NCBI RefSeq assembly: GCF_000364605.1
Contig: NZ_KB822576.1
Span: 124,001-188,000 of the forward strand
From: Nocardioides sp. Iso805N
GTDB taxonomy: Bacteria > Actinomycetota > Actinomycetes > Propionibacteriales > Nocardioidaceae
Direction of reading: 5' to 3'
Length of the DNA: 64,000 nucleotides
Shown: positions 57,026-64,000 of the stretch, in pieces
Layout of the letters: each line of letters begins with the position of its first letter
Numbering within the stretch: position 1 is the first letter of the stretch
Position numbers and translations under genes: made by a program
Notes under the pieces: model-generated
What the model was told of the DNA's origin: nothing
Seen by the model: only the letters and a program-made list of their open reading frames with translations
Database searches by the model: none

Positions 57026-58507
57026 TCAGTCGGCGAACGGCGTCGTACGCGCGACCTGGAGCGAGCGCGACAGGGAGAACGGCGAGGCCTGGCGGACCAG
57101 CCAGGGGCGGCCGAACCACAGGTAGCCGTCGACGTACCTCTCCGCCCGAGCCGCCTGGGTGGCGGTCAGGTCGAGGCGTTCGTCGTTGACGTTGGTGGTC
57201 GGCGGGATGCCGAGGGTGTCGCACTGCGAATCGCCGGCGGAGGCGCACGGCTCGGCGTTGTCGAAGTCACCGTGCGGGTGCTTGGCGTAGTACTGCTGCC
57301 AGGTGAACGGCTTGCCGTTGTCGGCCGTGTCGATGACGAAGTGCTTGTCCGGATGGCCGGCCGCGGCGAGTGCCTTGGTCAGCTCGGTGCCGTAGTCGAT
57401 GTTCTCGGCCACGCTCGAGTAGTGCGTCGCCCCGAGCGCGAAGCCGCGGACGTCGTCGATGCCAGCAGCGGTCAGCAGCGGTACCTCCTTCTCGACCGAT
57501 AGCCAATCGCTGTCGGAGGCGTCGAGGTAGACGGTGGTGCGCGGCAGCTGAGCGAACCGGTGCGCCGCATAACGGACCAGGCCGAGGCGCACGGCCGGGT
57601 CGGCGGTGCGCTTGTCGTGCGGGTCGTTCGGTACGGCGTCGAGCCCCAGGTCGGGCTCCAGGATCATCGCGACCCGCGCATCGCCGATCGCGTCGGCGAC
57701 CCGGTCGGTCCAGGCCCGGTAGTCGGCCTGCTCCGCCCTGCTCAGCGGTGTCCCGCGGCCGGACTCCTCCCGCGGCCACTGCCGGAAGACGGCCAGCTGC
57801 ACCAGGGCATCCGGGTCGCCCTGCTGCTGGTCGGCGATGAACTGCCGGATGTCGTCGCCGATCCGGCTGGTGCTCAGGTTGGCGGCGAACCAGATCGCGC
57901 GCGGCTGCAGCGCGATCCTGCCCAACAGCGCACGGTCGTTGCCGCTGGCGTGCTCGTAGGAAGGGTAGATGCCGTTCCACGGCCCCTTGTACACAGCCCA
58001 CCGACCGCCGATCAGCGGGTCGTCCCGCTCGACCGCGACGCTGTGGCTGTGCTCGCTGGCGGTGACGTAGCCGGTCAGGGTGCCGGTGACCTGGACCGCG
58101 AGCTTCGCGCCGGCGAGCCTGTCCGGCACCGTCAGCCTCGCCTTGGTCGCACCGGCGATCGGCCGCCCGTCGGCGAGCCACCGGTAGCTGAGCGCGACGC
58201 GCTTCGGTCGCCAGTGCCCCGGAACCGTCGCATGCACCGTCTGGCCCGCCATCGCGGTGCCCTCGATCCGCGGCTTGGTGGTCCGCTTCAGGGCTTTGGG
58301 CGCCGGAGTGGGGCTCGGACTGGCAGCCGGTGGCGACGAGGGCGCCGTGGTGCCCTCGTCGCCTCGCTCGGCGCTGGACGGCGTGCTCCCGCCGTGCAGG
58401 GCGAGCGCTGCAACGACGACGGCGACAAGGGCGAGCGCAGCCCCCACGACCGCGAGAAGTCGGCGCGGCGGGCGCGGGCGCGAGAGCCGGTGGTCGGGAG
58501 CAGGCAT
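57026..58507 (-). CDS. Secreted glycoside hydrolase, GH6-like (cellulase family)
   Basis: A 493-residue protein. A membrane anchor or signal helix (about 16-40) and a Pro/Ser/Thr linker lead to a beta-sandwich domain (about 75-160). The C-terminal 330 residues match the GH6 barrel: MILEPDLGLDAVP, VYLDASDSDWL, GFALGATHYSS, HFVIDTADNGKPF and GYLWFGRPW follow the family order, including the catalytic Asp region (EPD). GH6 enzymes cleave beta-1,4-glucan with inversion. Several canonical residues differ, so cellulose activity is unproven. A -10 element TACTCT lies seven bases before the ATG. Confidence 0.85.
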   Translation of the reverse strand: MPAPDHRLSRPRPPRRLLAVVGAALALVAVVVAALALHGGSTPSSAERGDEGTTAPSSPPAASPSPTPAPKALKRTTKPRIEGTAMAGQTVHATVPGHWRPKRVALSYRWLADGRPIAGATKARLTVPDRLAGAKLAVQVTGTLTGYVTASEHSHSVAVERDDPLIGGRWAVYKGPWNGIYPSYEHASGNDRALLGRIALQPRAIWFAANLSTSRIGDDIRQFIADQQQGDPDALVQLAVFRQWPREESGRGTPLSRAEQADYRAWTDRVADAIGDARVAMILEPDLGLDAVPNDPHDKRTADPAVRLGLVRYAAHRFAQLPRTTVYLDASDSDWLSVEKEVPLLTAAGIDDVRGFALGATHYSSVAENIDYGTELTKALAAAGHPDKHFVIDTADNGKPFTWQQYYAKHPHGDFDNAEPCASAGDSQCDTLGIPPTTNVNDERLDLTATQAARAERYVDGYLWFGRPWLVRQASPFSLSRSLQVARTTPFAD

Positions 58508-58520
58508 CGCCGCGAGAGTA
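58505..58520 (-). promoter_or_regulatory. Possible leaderless promoter of the GH6-like gene
   Basis: On the minus strand TACTCT (58515-58520), seven bases, then ATG. No Shine-Dalgarno lies between. Confidence 0.4.
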
Positions 58521-58580
58521 CGTGAGCGGGCGAGCGAACCCCAGCCCGCGAACGAGCCCCGCCGGGAGTCAGGTCGGGAG

Positions 58581-58940
58581 TCAGGTCGGCCGTAGCCGCT
58601 TCGGCAGCTTGGCCAGGATCAGGTCGTAGGAGTCGTCGATCGCGGCCAGGATCTCGTCGTCCGGTATCGCTCCGCCGACGGTGAGGGTGTTCCATCCGGA
58701 GCGACCGATGTAGGCCATCACCACCGCGTCGCCGGGATAGCGCGCCAGCCACTCATCGGCCTCCTCGCGAGTCGCGGCAGCCTTGATCCCGACGGTTCCG
58801 GCACCGAGGAACGCGAAGATCTTGCCGCCCTCGCCCGGCCCGACCTTGACGACCGGATGCTCGTGCACCCACGGGTTGTCGGCCCACGCGCCGGGCTCGT
58901 CGAGGCAGTACGCCGTCGGCGCGGCCGCGTCGAGGCTCAG
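58581..58940 (-). CDS. MmcQ/YjbR family protein, probable CTG start
   Basis: Predicted 119 residues. Family features are CLDEPGAWADNPWVHEHPVV, then GKIFAFLGAGTVGIKAAATR and MAYIGRSGWNTLTVGGAIPD. The family binds DNA-like ligands in structural work, but its role is unknown. In this frame there is no ATG, GTG or TTG near the expected start. A CTG at 58938-58940 overlaps the VanZ gene stop (CTGA) exactly as an ATGA overlap would, and the protein then begins at the family's usual position. A missed frameshift at the VanZ end is the alternative. Confidence 0.75.
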   Translation of the reverse strand: MSLDAAAPTAYCLDEPGAWADNPWVHEHPVVKVGPGEGGKIFAFLGAGTVGIKAAATREEADEWLARYPGDAVVMAYIGRSGWNTLTVGGAIPDDEILAAIDDSYDLILAKLPKRLRPT

Positions 58941-59452
58941 CGCGATGGCACGCGTTCTGGATGTCGCGCTCGTTGTCGAGGTTGCGACTGGTGGTGCCGG
59001 GGGCGGCGTGCGGCCTTGCTGACCACGGCGACGGACACCGCTGCGGCGACCGCGCCGAGCAGCGCACCGGTGGCGTTGAGCAGTACGTCGTCGATGTCGG
59101 CGGCTCGGCCGATCTGGTACTGGCAGCACTCGATCGTCGTCGACAGCAGCGCCCCGCCGAGCACCGCGCGGGCGATGCCGTCGCCGACTGCCGTGACCAG
59201 CAGGAACCCGATCGGCACGAACATCGCGACGTTGCCGAAGATGTTGATCAGCCCGACCCGCGGGTTCAGATTGTGCAGCTCGAGCCAGATGTCGTGCCCG
59301 GGCCGGAGGTTCGCGGACCGCGTCCCCGAGGAGATGCCCGGGCTGAGCGTGAGCCCGAGCACCACGACCACAGATGCGAGCAGCAGGAACCAGCCCGTCA
59401 GCCGGGCCAGGTGCACGCTCGCCGGAGTCACCCATCCAACGTAGATCGCCAC
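58937..59452 (-). CDS. VanZ family membrane protein
   Basis: A 171-residue protein with four membrane helices. The conserved segments NLNPRVGLINIFGNVAMFVP and STTIECCQYQIGRAADIDDV carry the family Asn and Glu-Asp residues. VanZ proteins give low-level teicoplanin resistance in some species; most are of unknown role. The GTG at 59450-59452 follows GCAGGAGACTG. It overlaps the YjbR-like gene. Its C-terminal tail is unusually Arg/His-rich. Confidence 0.88.
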   Translation of the reverse strand: MAIYVGWVTPASVHLARLTGWFLLLASVVVVLGLTLSPGISSGTRSANLRPGHDIWLELHNLNPRVGLINIFGNVAMFVPIGFLLVTAVGDGIARAVLGGALLSTTIECCQYQIGRAADIDDVLLNATGALLGAVAAAVSVAVVSKAARRPRHHQSQPRQRARHPERVPSR

Positions 59453-59489
59453 CAGTCTCCTGCGAGGCCGCCACGCCCGCGAGGTCTCG

Positions 59490-60059
59490 CTACCGTCCTG
59501 ACCGCGGCGCCCTGGCGAACTCCTCCACGATGCGCTCGCAGAACGCCGGCAGGTCGTCCGGTGACCGGCTCGTCGTGATGTTGCCGTCGGTGACCACCTG
59601 CTCGTCGACCACCTCCGCCCCGGCGTTGCGCAGGTCGGTGCGCACGCTCGGCCACGAGGTCAGCCGGCGACCCCGTGCGACGTCGGCCTCGACGAAGTTC
59701 CACGGGCCGTGGCAGATCGAGGCCACCGGCTTCCCCGACTGGACGAAGCTGCGTACGAACTGCACCGCGGCCGGTTCCATCCGCAACTTGTCCGGATTGA
59801 CCGTCCCGCCCGGAAGGAGCAGCGCCTCGTAGTCGTCGACCGACACCTCGTCGACCAGCCGGTCGACCGCGAAGGTACCGGCGTCCACAAGGTCCTGGTT
59901 GCGCGCCTGGATCTCGCCGCTGGCGATGGAGACGACCTCGGCGTGTGCACCCGCGTCCTCGAGCGCCTGCCGCGGCCGCTCCAGCTCGACGCGTTCCACC
60001 CCGTCAGCGGCAAGGATGGCGACCCGGCGTCCGTTCAGCACCGCGGCCACGTCAGGCAC
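59490..60059 (-). CDS. DJ-1/PfpI family protein (type 1 glutamine amidotransferase-like)
   Basis: A 189-residue protein. The nucleophile elbow is ASICHGPWNFVEADV, with Cys and His as in PfpI/YhbO, and the Glu-containing start VAILAADGVERVELERP. A later WPSVRTDLRNAGAEVVDEQV is also canonical. Members are stress-linked proteases or deglycases that act on glyoxal-modified targets. It overlaps the end of the zinc dehydrogenase gene by eight bases. The pair may deal with reactive carbonyls. Confidence 0.9.
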   Translation of the reverse strand: MPDVAAVLNGRRVAILAADGVERVELERPRQALEDAGAHAEVVSIASGEIQARNQDLVDAGTFAVDRLVDEVSVDDYEALLLPGGTVNPDKLRMEPAAVQFVRSFVQSGKPVASICHGPWNFVEADVARGRRLTSWPSVRTDLRNAGAEVVDEQVVTDGNITTSRSPDDLPAFCERIVEEFARAPRSGR

Positions 60060-61212
60060 CCGCTCCCGCCATCGCCGGGTGCAGGATCACCTTGGTCCAG
60101 CCGTCGTCGCGGTTGTCGAAGTGCTCGTAGGCCCCCGGCGCCTGGTCGAGGGTCAACTCGTGACTCACGATGAACGACGGCTCGGCCTTGCCCGCCGCGA
60201 CCAGGTCCCGCAGCTGCCGGTTGTACTTCTTCACCGGCGCCTGACCACTGCCAACGTGCTGACCCTTGAACCAGAACATGCCGAAGTCGAAGGCGAGCTT
60301 GCCCTGCTTCGCCAACTCGTCGCTGGCACCCGGGTCCTGAGGCACGAACACACCCACAGTGCCGATCGTGCCGGTGAAGCGCACCGAGGCGACCAAGCGG
60401 TTCATCGTCAGGTTGGCCTGCTCATGGCCATCGGGCTCGTGCGCCTGGTAGCCGACGCACTCGCAGCCGTTGTCCGCGCCCAGCCCCATCGTCTGGTCCA
60501 GAACAGCCTGCACCGGATCAACCTTCGAGTCGTCGATCGCGATCGCACCGATCGACTCGGCCAGCCGCAGCCGGTCGGGCTGCCGATCGACCACCATCAC
60601 CTTGCTGGCCCCCTTGATCGTCGCCGAGAGGGCGGCCATCAACCCGACCGGACCGGCACCGTAGATCACCGTCTGGTCGCCCGGCTTCACGCCGGCCATC
60701 TCGGTGGCGTGGTAGCCGGTCGGGAAGATGTCGGCCAGCATCACGTAGTCGGCCTGGCGCTCCTCGGCATCCTCCCCGAGCCGCAGGCAGTTGAAGTCGC
60801 CCCACGGCACCCGCAACAGCTCGGCCTGACCCCCGGCCCACGGCCCCATGTCCGCGAAGCCGTACGCCGCCCCGGCCATCGACGGCTCCGGCTGGGCCGT
60901 CAGGCAGTAGTTCGTCAGCTGGCGCTCGCAGTTCTTGCAGTGGCCACAGGCGATGTTGAACGGCAGGACGACGTACTCGCCCACCTGGACCTTGTCGACC
61001 CCGTCGCCGACCGCGACCACCCGACCCAGATTCTCATGCCCGAACCACCGCCCGGGTTCGAAATCAGTCCGGCCCTCGTACATGTGCAGGTCCGAGCCAC
61101 AGATGTTCGTCGAGGTGATCTGTACCAACACGTCGGTCGACCGCTCGATCCGTGCGTCCGGTACGTCCTTCACGCTGACCTGCCGCGGGCCGTCGTACAC
61201 CACTGCCTTCAT
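60052..61212 (-). CDS. Zinc-dependent alcohol dehydrogenase, glutathione-independent formaldehyde dehydrogenase type
   Basis: A 386-residue medium-chain dehydrogenase. The catalytic zinc site is in NICGSDLHMYEGRTDF and WFGHENLG, and the structural zinc site in CGHCKNCERQLTNYC. The cofactor motif is VIYGAGPVGLMAALSA. The insert VMLADIFPTGYHATEMAGVK and the FVPQDPGASDELAKQGKL segment are features of Pseudomonas-type formaldehyde dehydrogenase. It oxidises aldehydes with tightly bound NAD. The ATG follows GAGGAGGCAGGGCAGC. Its stop overlaps the PfpI-like gene. Confidence 0.92.
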   Translation of the reverse strand: MKAVVYDGPRQVSVKDVPDARIERSTDVLVQITSTNICGSDLHMYEGRTDFEPGRWFGHENLGRVVAVGDGVDKVQVGEYVVLPFNIACGHCKNCERQLTNYCLTAQPEPSMAGAAYGFADMGPWAGGQAELLRVPWGDFNCLRLGEDAEERQADYVMLADIFPTGYHATEMAGVKPGDQTVIYGAGPVGLMAALSATIKGASKVMVVDRQPDRLRLAESIGAIAIDDSKVDPVQAVLDQTMGLGADNGCECVGYQAHEPDGHEQANLTMNRLVASVRFTGTIGTVGVFVPQDPGASDELAKQGKLAFDFGMFWFKGQHVGSGQAPVKKYNRQLRDLVAAGKAEPSFIVSHELTLDQAPGAYEHFDNRDDGWTKVILHPAMAGAGA

Positions 61213-61457
61213 GCTGCCCTGCCTCCTCGTCGCGGATGTGCTCCCCTCCCCGAGATCGGGGCGGGACCTCCATTACACGAGGCCGACAGCGGCGCGCGGT
61301 ATCGGCAGACATGCCTATAGCGACCAACGGGTTTGTGGTGGTCGCGGCGGGTACCGGGGCATGTGCCTTCGTGAGCGAGGGGCACCGGCCAGTCACGAGT
61401 CTCCGACCCTGTCGGACCTCTGAACGCCTCTGATCCGATATCGCTGGAGGGAGTCCC

Positions 61458-62465
61458 ATGCGGGACGATCCGCCGGTCGCCGAGATGGTCGAGATCGCTG
61501 CGTCGAGCGCTCCCGCACCGGAACGAGCCCAAGCGATCCTGCAGTGGCTCGACCGCTGGGTGCCCTGCGACGCCGCATGGCTGGCGCTGTGCGATCCAGG
61601 GTCGACGGTCTACATGACCGTCGGGAGCAGCGGGCTCGATCGATCCGTCGTCGACCACATGAACCGCCCGGTAGTGGCGCAGGAGATCGAGCTGGCCGGC
61701 CTGGACCGTGACCGCCCGCCGGTCAGCCTGGCGGACCTCCCGATCCACGCCGACGAGCTGCCCACGTGGGCTGAGTGTCTGATCCCGGCTGGATTCCGCG
61801 AGGGCTTGGGCGTGGCGCTCTTCGAGCCCGGCGGCCCGCACATCGGAGTCCTCGGCCTGTTGTCCTCCACCAGGGACTCACCGTCCGCTGGGATGCGTGG
61901 CCGCATCAGGCGGATCTCGCCCTTGATCGCTCGGGGTCTGTCCCCGATGCGGTCGCTGCTCGCTACCGCGCGCATCGTGCAAGGTGCAACGTCGGGTGTC
62001 GTGCTTCTTCGGGATCGCACCACCTTCCCGCTTCCCGGCCTCGGGGATCACCCCCTCCTGCTCGCGGACTCACCAGTCGTCAAGATCGCCCAGGAGACGC
62101 TCACGGCCGGCCAGGTGTACCGGTCGTTCCTGTGGCCGACGCACGACGGTGCCGGAGCCACCGGTCACGCGCGCATGACGGTGCTGGCTGCGACTGAGGA
62201 ACCGGCCTTCGTGCTCGGCACGCTCCTGGTGACGCCGGATGCGGGCTGCCGAGGCCTCACCCCGCGCGAGCTCCAGGTGCTCGGGCTGCTGGTCGAGGGC
62301 AGCTCGAACCAGCAGATCGCGAAGAGGCTGGCCGTAGCGCCCCGCACCGTCGCTGCGCACCTGGAGCACCTGCTGGACAAGATGCAGGCGCCCACGAGGA
62401 CCCTGGCTGCGGTCCGGGCCGAGCGGGAGGGCTGCTACGTCCCTGCATCGCCAGGTGCGGCCTGA
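61458..62465 (+). CDS. LuxR family transcriptional regulator
   Basis: A 335-residue protein. The first 265 residues form a GAF-like sensor region with no membrane helix. The C-terminal helix-turn-helix is LTPRELQVLGLLVEGSSNQQ, then APRTVAAHLEHLLDKMQAPT. The ATG follows GGAGGGAGTCCC. It is divergent from the formaldehyde-dehydrogenase-type gene across a 245-base gap, so it may control that operon. The ligand is unknown. Confidence 0.88.
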   Translation: MRDDPPVAEMVEIAASSAPAPERAQAILQWLDRWVPCDAAWLALCDPGSTVYMTVGSSGLDRSVVDHMNRPVVAQEIELAGLDRDRPPVSLADLPIHADELPTWAECLIPAGFREGLGVALFEPGGPHIGVLGLLSSTRDSPSAGMRGRIRRISPLIARGLSPMRSLLATARIVQGATSGVVLLRDRTTFPLPGLGDHPLLLADSPVVKIAQETLTAGQVYRSFLWPTHDGAGATGHARMTVLAATEEPAFVLGTLLVTPDAGCRGLTPRELQVLGLLVEGSSNQQIAKRLAVAPRTVAAHLEHLLDKMQAPTRTLAAVRAEREGCYVPASPGAA

Positions 62466-62543
62466 CCGACCCCTACCGCCCGCGCTGACCCATAGCAGGC
62501 GGAGGGTGGCCTCTCGACACCGTCACGGAGTCTGGCGGTGGCC

Positions 62544-63839
62544 TCAGATCGCGGCGCGGACCATGCTGTCGCCGGAGTCGACCGCCGCACGCTTCACCTG
62601 CGCCCGGATCACCCGACGCTGGCGCAGGATCATGACGGTGCCCAGTCCCCACACGAGGTACTGGAAGGACATCGCCCAGTGGAATGCGGAGTCGGTGTAG
62701 GTGGTGCCGCCACCGGGGGTGCGCCAGTCGAGGATGAACCCGACGGCCACGATGGTGATCAGCGCGGCGACGAAGCCGGCCACGTTGATGATGCCGCTCG
62801 CGCTGGCCAGTCGGTGACCCGGGTTGCTGGTGCGGCCGACGTCGAAGCCGATCATCGACCCCGGACCGCCACACCCGGCCACGAAGACGGTGATGGCAAG
62901 CAGCCAGTACGGCGCATGGCCGGGCCAGAGCAGCACCACCGTCCAGCTCGCGACGATCGCGGCGACGATGCACAGGGCCAGCGACGAGCGATGCCACGGA
63001 TGCCGTCCGACCAACCAGCCGAGGACCGGGCCGGCGACGATGTTCGCCACCACGATCAGACTCAGCAGGCTGCCAGCGGCACCGTCGGAGAGGTGCTCGC
63101 CCTCGACGAAGAACGGGTAGCCCCACAGCAGCGCGAGCACGGTCGCGCTGAACGGCGTGGTGAAGTGCACCCAGAACCCGAGTCGGGTCCCCGGCTGGTC
63201 CCAGGCGGCGCGCAGGTTGCGTCCGAGGTCGGGGAGGCTCAGCGCCGTACCCCGGTGGTTGCGTGACCCAGGCGTGTCCCGCAGGAAGAGCAGCAGCGGC
63301 ACCAGCAGGACGGGGCCGGCCCCGGCAGCAATCAGGTACGCCGCATGCCAACCCAGGTGGCTCAGCGCCCACGTCATCGGTACGGCCGCGAACAGCGCGC
63401 CCAGCTGGCCGACGTTTCCGGTCAGCTGGGTGACCAGCGGGATCCGCCGCAGCGGGAACCATGCGCTGACCAGCCGCAGCACGCAGATGAAGGTCATCGC
63501 GTCGCCCATCCCGACGAACACGCGCGCGACCAGCGCCTCCGGGTACGTCGTGGCCAACGCGAAGCCGGTCTGCGCCGCGCTCATCACCAGCAGACCGCCG
63601 ATGAGCACCGTCCGCGACCCGAACCTGTCGACCATCAGGCCGACGGGGATCTGCATGCCTGCGTAGACCAGCAGCTGCAGCATCGCGAACGTCGCGAGCT
63701 GTCCGGCGCTAATGTGGAATCGGTCGGTCGCGATGAGCCCGGCGACAGCGAGGCTGCTGCGGTTGAAGACGGCCAGCAGGTAGACCGCGACTCCTGCGCC
63801 CCACACGAGCCAGGCTCGCGAGGCGGGGGCGGGATTCAT
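62544..63839 (-). CDS. Major facilitator superfamily transporter
   Basis: A 431-residue protein with 12 predicted membrane helices. The inter-helix 2/3 motif is GLMVDRFGSRTVLIGG, and helix 4 begins EALVARVFVGMGDAMTF, both standard for MFS. It resembles the anion:cation symporter group more than drug exporters. The substrate is not predictable. The ATG at 63837-63839 appears leaderless (TAAAAT six bases upstream). It is convergent with the LuxR gene. Confidence 0.85.
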   Translation of the reverse strand: MNPAPASRAWLVWGAGVAVYLLAVFNRSSLAVAGLIATDRFHISAGQLATFAMLQLLVYAGMQIPVGLMVDRFGSRTVLIGGLLVMSAAQTGFALATTYPEALVARVFVGMGDAMTFICVLRLVSAWFPLRRIPLVTQLTGNVGQLGALFAAVPMTWALSHLGWHAAYLIAAGAGPVLLVPLLLFLRDTPGSRNHRGTALSLPDLGRNLRAAWDQPGTRLGFWVHFTTPFSATVLALLWGYPFFVEGEHLSDGAAGSLLSLIVVANIVAGPVLGWLVGRHPWHRSSLALCIVAAIVASWTVVLLWPGHAPYWLLAITVFVAGCGGPGSMIGFDVGRTSNPGHRLASASGIINVAGFVAALITIVAVGFILDWRTPGGGTTYTDSAFHWAMSFQYLVWGLGTVMILRQRRVIRAQVKRAAVDSGDSMVRAAI

Positions 63840-63851
63840 CGCTTGATTTTA
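63837..63851 (-). promoter_or_regulatory. Leaderless promoter of the MFS gene
   Basis: On the minus strand TAAAAT (63846-63851), six bases, then ATG. No ribosome-binding site lies between. TAAAAT is close to the ideal -10. Confidence 0.55.
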
Positions 63852-64000
63852 TGCCCGCGGTCGGAGGCGGGCGAAATTCAACTAGTGGGCGCTCTGTCGC
63901 TCGCGCTCACTCAGTCGCCGGCGCTGGCTTCGCTCGCGCAGCGTCCGCGTTCGTCGGGAGAGCACCACCGCCCGTTCCTCGGCGGGCGCTCTCCCTCCTC

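Noticed and set aside
63891..64000. CTCGCTC-rich sequence at the right edge as an origin or mobile element end
   Set aside because: It has no inverted-repeat ends, DnaA boxes or transposase. It resembles the GAGC-type runs common in such genomes and the window ends here.

Overview
The window is chromosomal DNA from a high-GC Gram-positive actinomycete. Supporting features are the GC-rich codon use, an SsgA-like cell-division regulator, a group 3 (SigB/SigF-type) sigma locus with a full set of Rsb regulators, an HspR/Hsp20 pair, a Gly-Cys-Val tRNA cluster and several start codons that look leaderless. A member of the Nocardioidaceae or a close relative is my best guess. That is an inference from gene style, not from a database search.

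Layout. 1-5.6 kb: end of an MFS drug-type exporter, an M24 aminopeptidase, then an operon of an APC permease, a small membrane protein and an M20 dipeptidase. 5.7-12.6 kb: two SulP-STAS anion transporters flanking small membrane proteins (DUF1269, two DUF7144 paralogues) and an unrecognised membrane protein. 12.6-18.3 kb: a large LuxR/MalT-type (LAL) ATPase regulator, a cardiolipin-synthase-like PLD protein and an LCAD-type acyl-CoA dehydrogenase. A 17-bp palindrome, TCACCC-N5-GGGTGA, lies upstream of the permease operon, both sulP genes, the LAL gene itself and the PLD/acyl-CoA dehydrogenase divergent pair. I found it nowhere else in the window, so this looks like a compact local regulon run by the LAL protein.

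18.4-25.6 kb: an ECF sigma factor with a short Arg-rich leader ORF, an AraC regulator whose ribosome-binding site lies in a perfect hairpin, DUF1059, an aldehyde dehydrogenase with GABA aminotransferase, and a DUF2252 protein. 25.6-34.1 kb: a SigB-type stress locus in two divergent operons. Leftward are an ATPase, two STAS antagonists, an anti-sigma-like protein and the sigma factor. Rightward are the stressosome genes rsbR-rsbS-rsbT, an ATPase-PP2C fusion, a hybrid kinase and a receiver-PP2C protein. Together they can form a path from stress sensing through partner switching to sigma release.

34.1-42 kb: tRNA-Val(CAC), a MarR regulator with twin operators, a K+ channel, a secreted GH43 protein, an ECF sigma/anti-sigma/His-rich secreted protein set, and an ERCC4-type nuclease. 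42-46 kb: an operon of four overlapping glycosyltransferase genes. 46-50.6 kb: hsp20/hspR, a decayed efflux-adaptor pseudogene, a repeat-rich secreted protein, SsgA-like, PabC-like and Sfp-type phosphopantetheinyl transferase genes. 50.8-51.1 kb: tRNA-Gly/Cys/Val on the minus strand. 51.4-55.2 kb: a methyltransferase, a prenyltransferase-like (alpha/alpha-barrel) protein, a second methyltransferase and a GT4 enzyme. 55.3-63.8 kb: ferredoxin-NADP reductase, an ion-channel-like protein with a degenerate filter, a GH6-like secreted glycosidase, YjbR and VanZ, a DJ-1/PfpI protein with a formaldehyde-dehydrogenase-type zinc enzyme, a LuxR regulator and an MFS transporter.

No CRISPR array, phage, intact insertion sequence or replication origin was seen.
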